NCBI RefSeq assembly: GCF_029840925.1
Contig: NZ_JAOCDM010000005.1
Coordinates: 1-64,000, forward strand
Length of the DNA: 64,000 nucleotides
Reading direction: 5' to 3'
Source: Pseudomonas sp. GD03858
Lineage (GTDB): Bacteria; Pseudomonadota; Gammaproteobacteria; Pseudomonadales; Pseudomonadaceae
Shown here: positions 62,456 to 64,000 of the stretch, piece by piece
How positions within the stretch are numbered: position 1 is the stretch's first letter
Layout: the number at the start of each line of letters is the position of its first letter
Position numbers and translations under genes: made by a program
Notes under the pieces: generated by a model
Told to the model about the DNA's origin: nothing
Seen by the model: only the letters and a program-made list of their open reading frames with translations
The model's database searches: none

Positions 62456-64000
62456 CGTTTCACCAATCCAGTCAGGCCGCCGGCGATCAGGGCGGCAGTG
62501 TCAGCCAGTGCCACCAGCGGGTCGAGCCCGGCCGGCACGGCCATGTAGCGAGGTTCCCAGCCCGGTTGGAACTTGTCCTTGAAGCGCCGCAGGCCCTGGA
62601 AGTTGTAGAGCTGCTCGCCACGCTGGAACACCATCGAGCCCAGGCGTTGGGTCAAGGGCGCACCACGGCGCGGTTGCAGGCCGGAAAGGGGCACCATGCC
62701 CAGGCTGAAGCGGCCATAGTCGTGGCTCTTATAGTGAAGGATCAGGCCGATCATCATGAATTCCATGGTCAGCTTCGGCGCCTCGGGGTGGGCGCGCATC
62801 AGGTCGAGGCTGGCCAGTTCGTTGCTGTGGGTCTCCAGCAGGTTGGCAAACGCCACCGGTCGACCCTGGAAACGAATCAGCGCGATACGAAAGTGCTGCA
62901 GGTACTCGGGGCTGAAGCGGCCGAGGGAGAAGCCTTTTTCGCGCACGTTCTTGCCGGTGAGCCAGGCGTCGGAAATTTCCTTGAGCTCGGCCAGGGGCGC
63001 GTGACCGGGCTCGTGGATTTCCAGGGCCAGACCGTCGCGGCCGCCTCGGTTCCAGGTGTAGCGCAGGTCCTTCATCTCCTTGCCCTTGGCCTCGATGTCG
63101 AACTGACGCAGGTCGACCCGGGCCTCTTCGCCCAGCTTGATCGCGGTCAGGCCGATGTCCATGTAGAACGGCAGGTTCTCCGCGCGCACCTGGTAGAACA
63201 CCGGGCGGGCATGATGCAGGTCGCACAGGTCGCGGAACTGCCAGATCATCTCGGCACGTTCCTGGGCCGGGCCGATCGGATCGTACAGTGCCACCAGGCT
63301 GCGACCGCGACGGGCGTACATCAGGAAGGCGTTGTTGTTGGGGTGGAACAGCAGCGCCTTGTCACCGGTCAGGGCCAGGCCGCCGTCGGGCTGGTCCGAG
63401 GCCAGCAGGATCTGGTTGGCGCGCTGCAGTTCTTCTTCGTTGGGCAGGTGGATCACCGGGCGGGCGGTGCGCAGCAGCCAGGTCAGGGCAACCACCACCA
63501 GCAGCACGGCGCTGCCCAGCGCTGCGCGCAGGCCGCGCGGGGCGTCGGCGTCCAGGGTGAATTGCCACCACAGCTTGTGGGTGTAGGGAACGTCCTGGTA
63601 GGCGAACAGCAGCAGCCATACCGAGGCACCGACCACGCAGGCGCTAGCCGCCAGGTACACCGGCGAGAAGGGCAGCTCGAGCAGTCGGCTGGGGCGGTAG
63701 AACGAACGACGGAACAAGGCGAGCAGGGCGGCGGTGAAGCACATCAGCGTCGCTTCTTCCCAGTCGAAGCCCTTGAGCAGCGACAGCACGGCGCCCACCA
63801 GCAGCAACACGGTGGTCAGCAGCCAGGCAGCCGACAGGCGTCGACGCAGGCCCTGTGCAAGCAGCAGGCACAGCACGCCGATCAGGCTGGCGCCGAAGTG
63901 CGAGGCATCGATCAGCCGGTGGGGAATCAGAAAGCCCATGTGCTCCAGACGGCCGTCAATCTCGGGGGTGGCGCCTGAGAACAGCAGCACCACGCCAGAC
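62452..64000 (-). CDS. mprF: Phosphatidylglycerol lysyltransferase/flippase MprF (partial)
   Basis: C-terminal ~515 residues; the 5' end lies beyond the window. The last membrane helices (to about 63460) are followed by the DUF2156/LPG-synthase domain: SDQPDGGLALTGDKALLFHPNNNAFLMYARRGRSLVALYDPIG, then RFSLGMVPLSGLQPRRGAPLTQRLGSMVFQRGEQLYNFQGLRRFKDKF. It transfers lysine to phosphatidylglycerol and flips the product, raising resistance to cationic peptides. Confidence 0.93.
   Translation of the reverse strand, partial: SGVVLLFSGATPEIDGRLEHMGFLIPHRLIDASHFGASLIGVLCLLLAQGLRRRLSAAWLLTTVLLLVGAVLSLLKGFDWEEATLMCFTAALLALFRRSFYRPSRLLELPFSPVYLAASACVVGASVWLLLFAYQDVPYTHKLWWQFTLDADAPRGLRAALGSAVLLVVVALTWLLRTARPVIHLPNEEELQRANQILLASDQPDGGLALTGDKALLFHPNNNAFLMYARRGRSLVALYDPIGPAQERAEMIWQFRDLCDLHHARPVFYQVRAENLPFYMDIGLTAIKLGEEARVDLRQFDIEAKGKEMKDLRYTWNRGGRDGLALEIHEPGHAPLAELKEISDAWLTGKNVREKGFSLGRFSPEYLQHFRIALIRFQGRPVAFANLLETHSNELASLDLMRAHPEAPKLTMEFMMIGLILHYKSHDYGRFSLGMVPLSGLQPRRGAPLTQRLGSMVFQRGEQLYNFQGLRRFKDKFQPGWEPRYMAVPAGLDPLVALADTAALIAGGLTGLVKR

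Noticed and set aside
57542-64000. Long frames opposite rimO, kup, acvB and mprF
   Set aside because: Composition is that of antisense shadows (His/Gln/Ala/Gly-rich) and the opposite strand encodes recognised core proteins.

Overview
The window looks like a Pseudomonas putida-group chromosome. Evidence: high-GC genes typical of Pseudomonas, P. putida-type REP repeats, a contractile-tail cluster directly before cinA-recA-recX, and the finR/fpr, erdR-dgkA and mprF-acvB neighbourhoods. All identifications come from reading translations and DNA by eye; no database search was run.

Region 1 (1-16.4 kb, all + strand) is a contractile phage-tail locus in P2-like order: gpV spike, gpW, gpJ, gpI, fibre and fibre-assembly genes, sheath, tube, gpE/E', tape measure, gpU, gpX, gpD, then a Com-like regulator, a GH19 endolysin and nested spanins. 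No capsid, portal or terminase gene is visible. With its place beside cinA-recA, this fits an R-type tailocin better than a complete prophage. It carries three fibre plus assembly-protein pairs. Its gpE gene ends in CTT-TGA-C, the same site used for +1 frameshifting in release factor 2 mRNA.

Region 2 (16.4-17.96 kb) holds a membrane protein, a small MITE, pncC/cinA, and the LexA-controlled promoter and first 64 codons of host recA.

Region 3 (17.96-47.28 kb) is a ~29-kb genomic island inserted in recA exactly before the Walker A codons. It brings a complete, AT-richer replacement recA placed behind the host recA promoter. It then carries a four-gene recombination operon (integrase, integrase, small coiled-coil protein, integrase) resembling the GInt/Tn554 type. 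The cargo is an HsdR relic, a divergent XRE / winged-helix / SF2-helicase cassette, a complete solvent-efflux system srpRS-srpABC (ttgWV-ttgGHI type), a PagL lipid A deacylase, and small unknown genes. IS30, IS5, IS21, IS1182, IS4 and IS630 copies or relics are scattered through it. The orphan 3' part of host recA follows the right junction.

Region 4 (48.1-64 kb) is ordinary core genome: recX, a LOG protein, a PA3611-like secreted protein, a DTW-domain tRNA-modification enzyme, erdR, dgkA, divergent finR/fpr, trmO, yehS, an rRNA pseudouridine synthase, a GNAT acetyltransferase, rimO, kup, acvB and the C-terminal part of mprF (cut by the window end).

The main point is the island's strategy: it breaks a near-essential gene at its most conserved motif, supplies a substitute that uses the host's SOS promoter, and delivers efflux and possible defence cargo.
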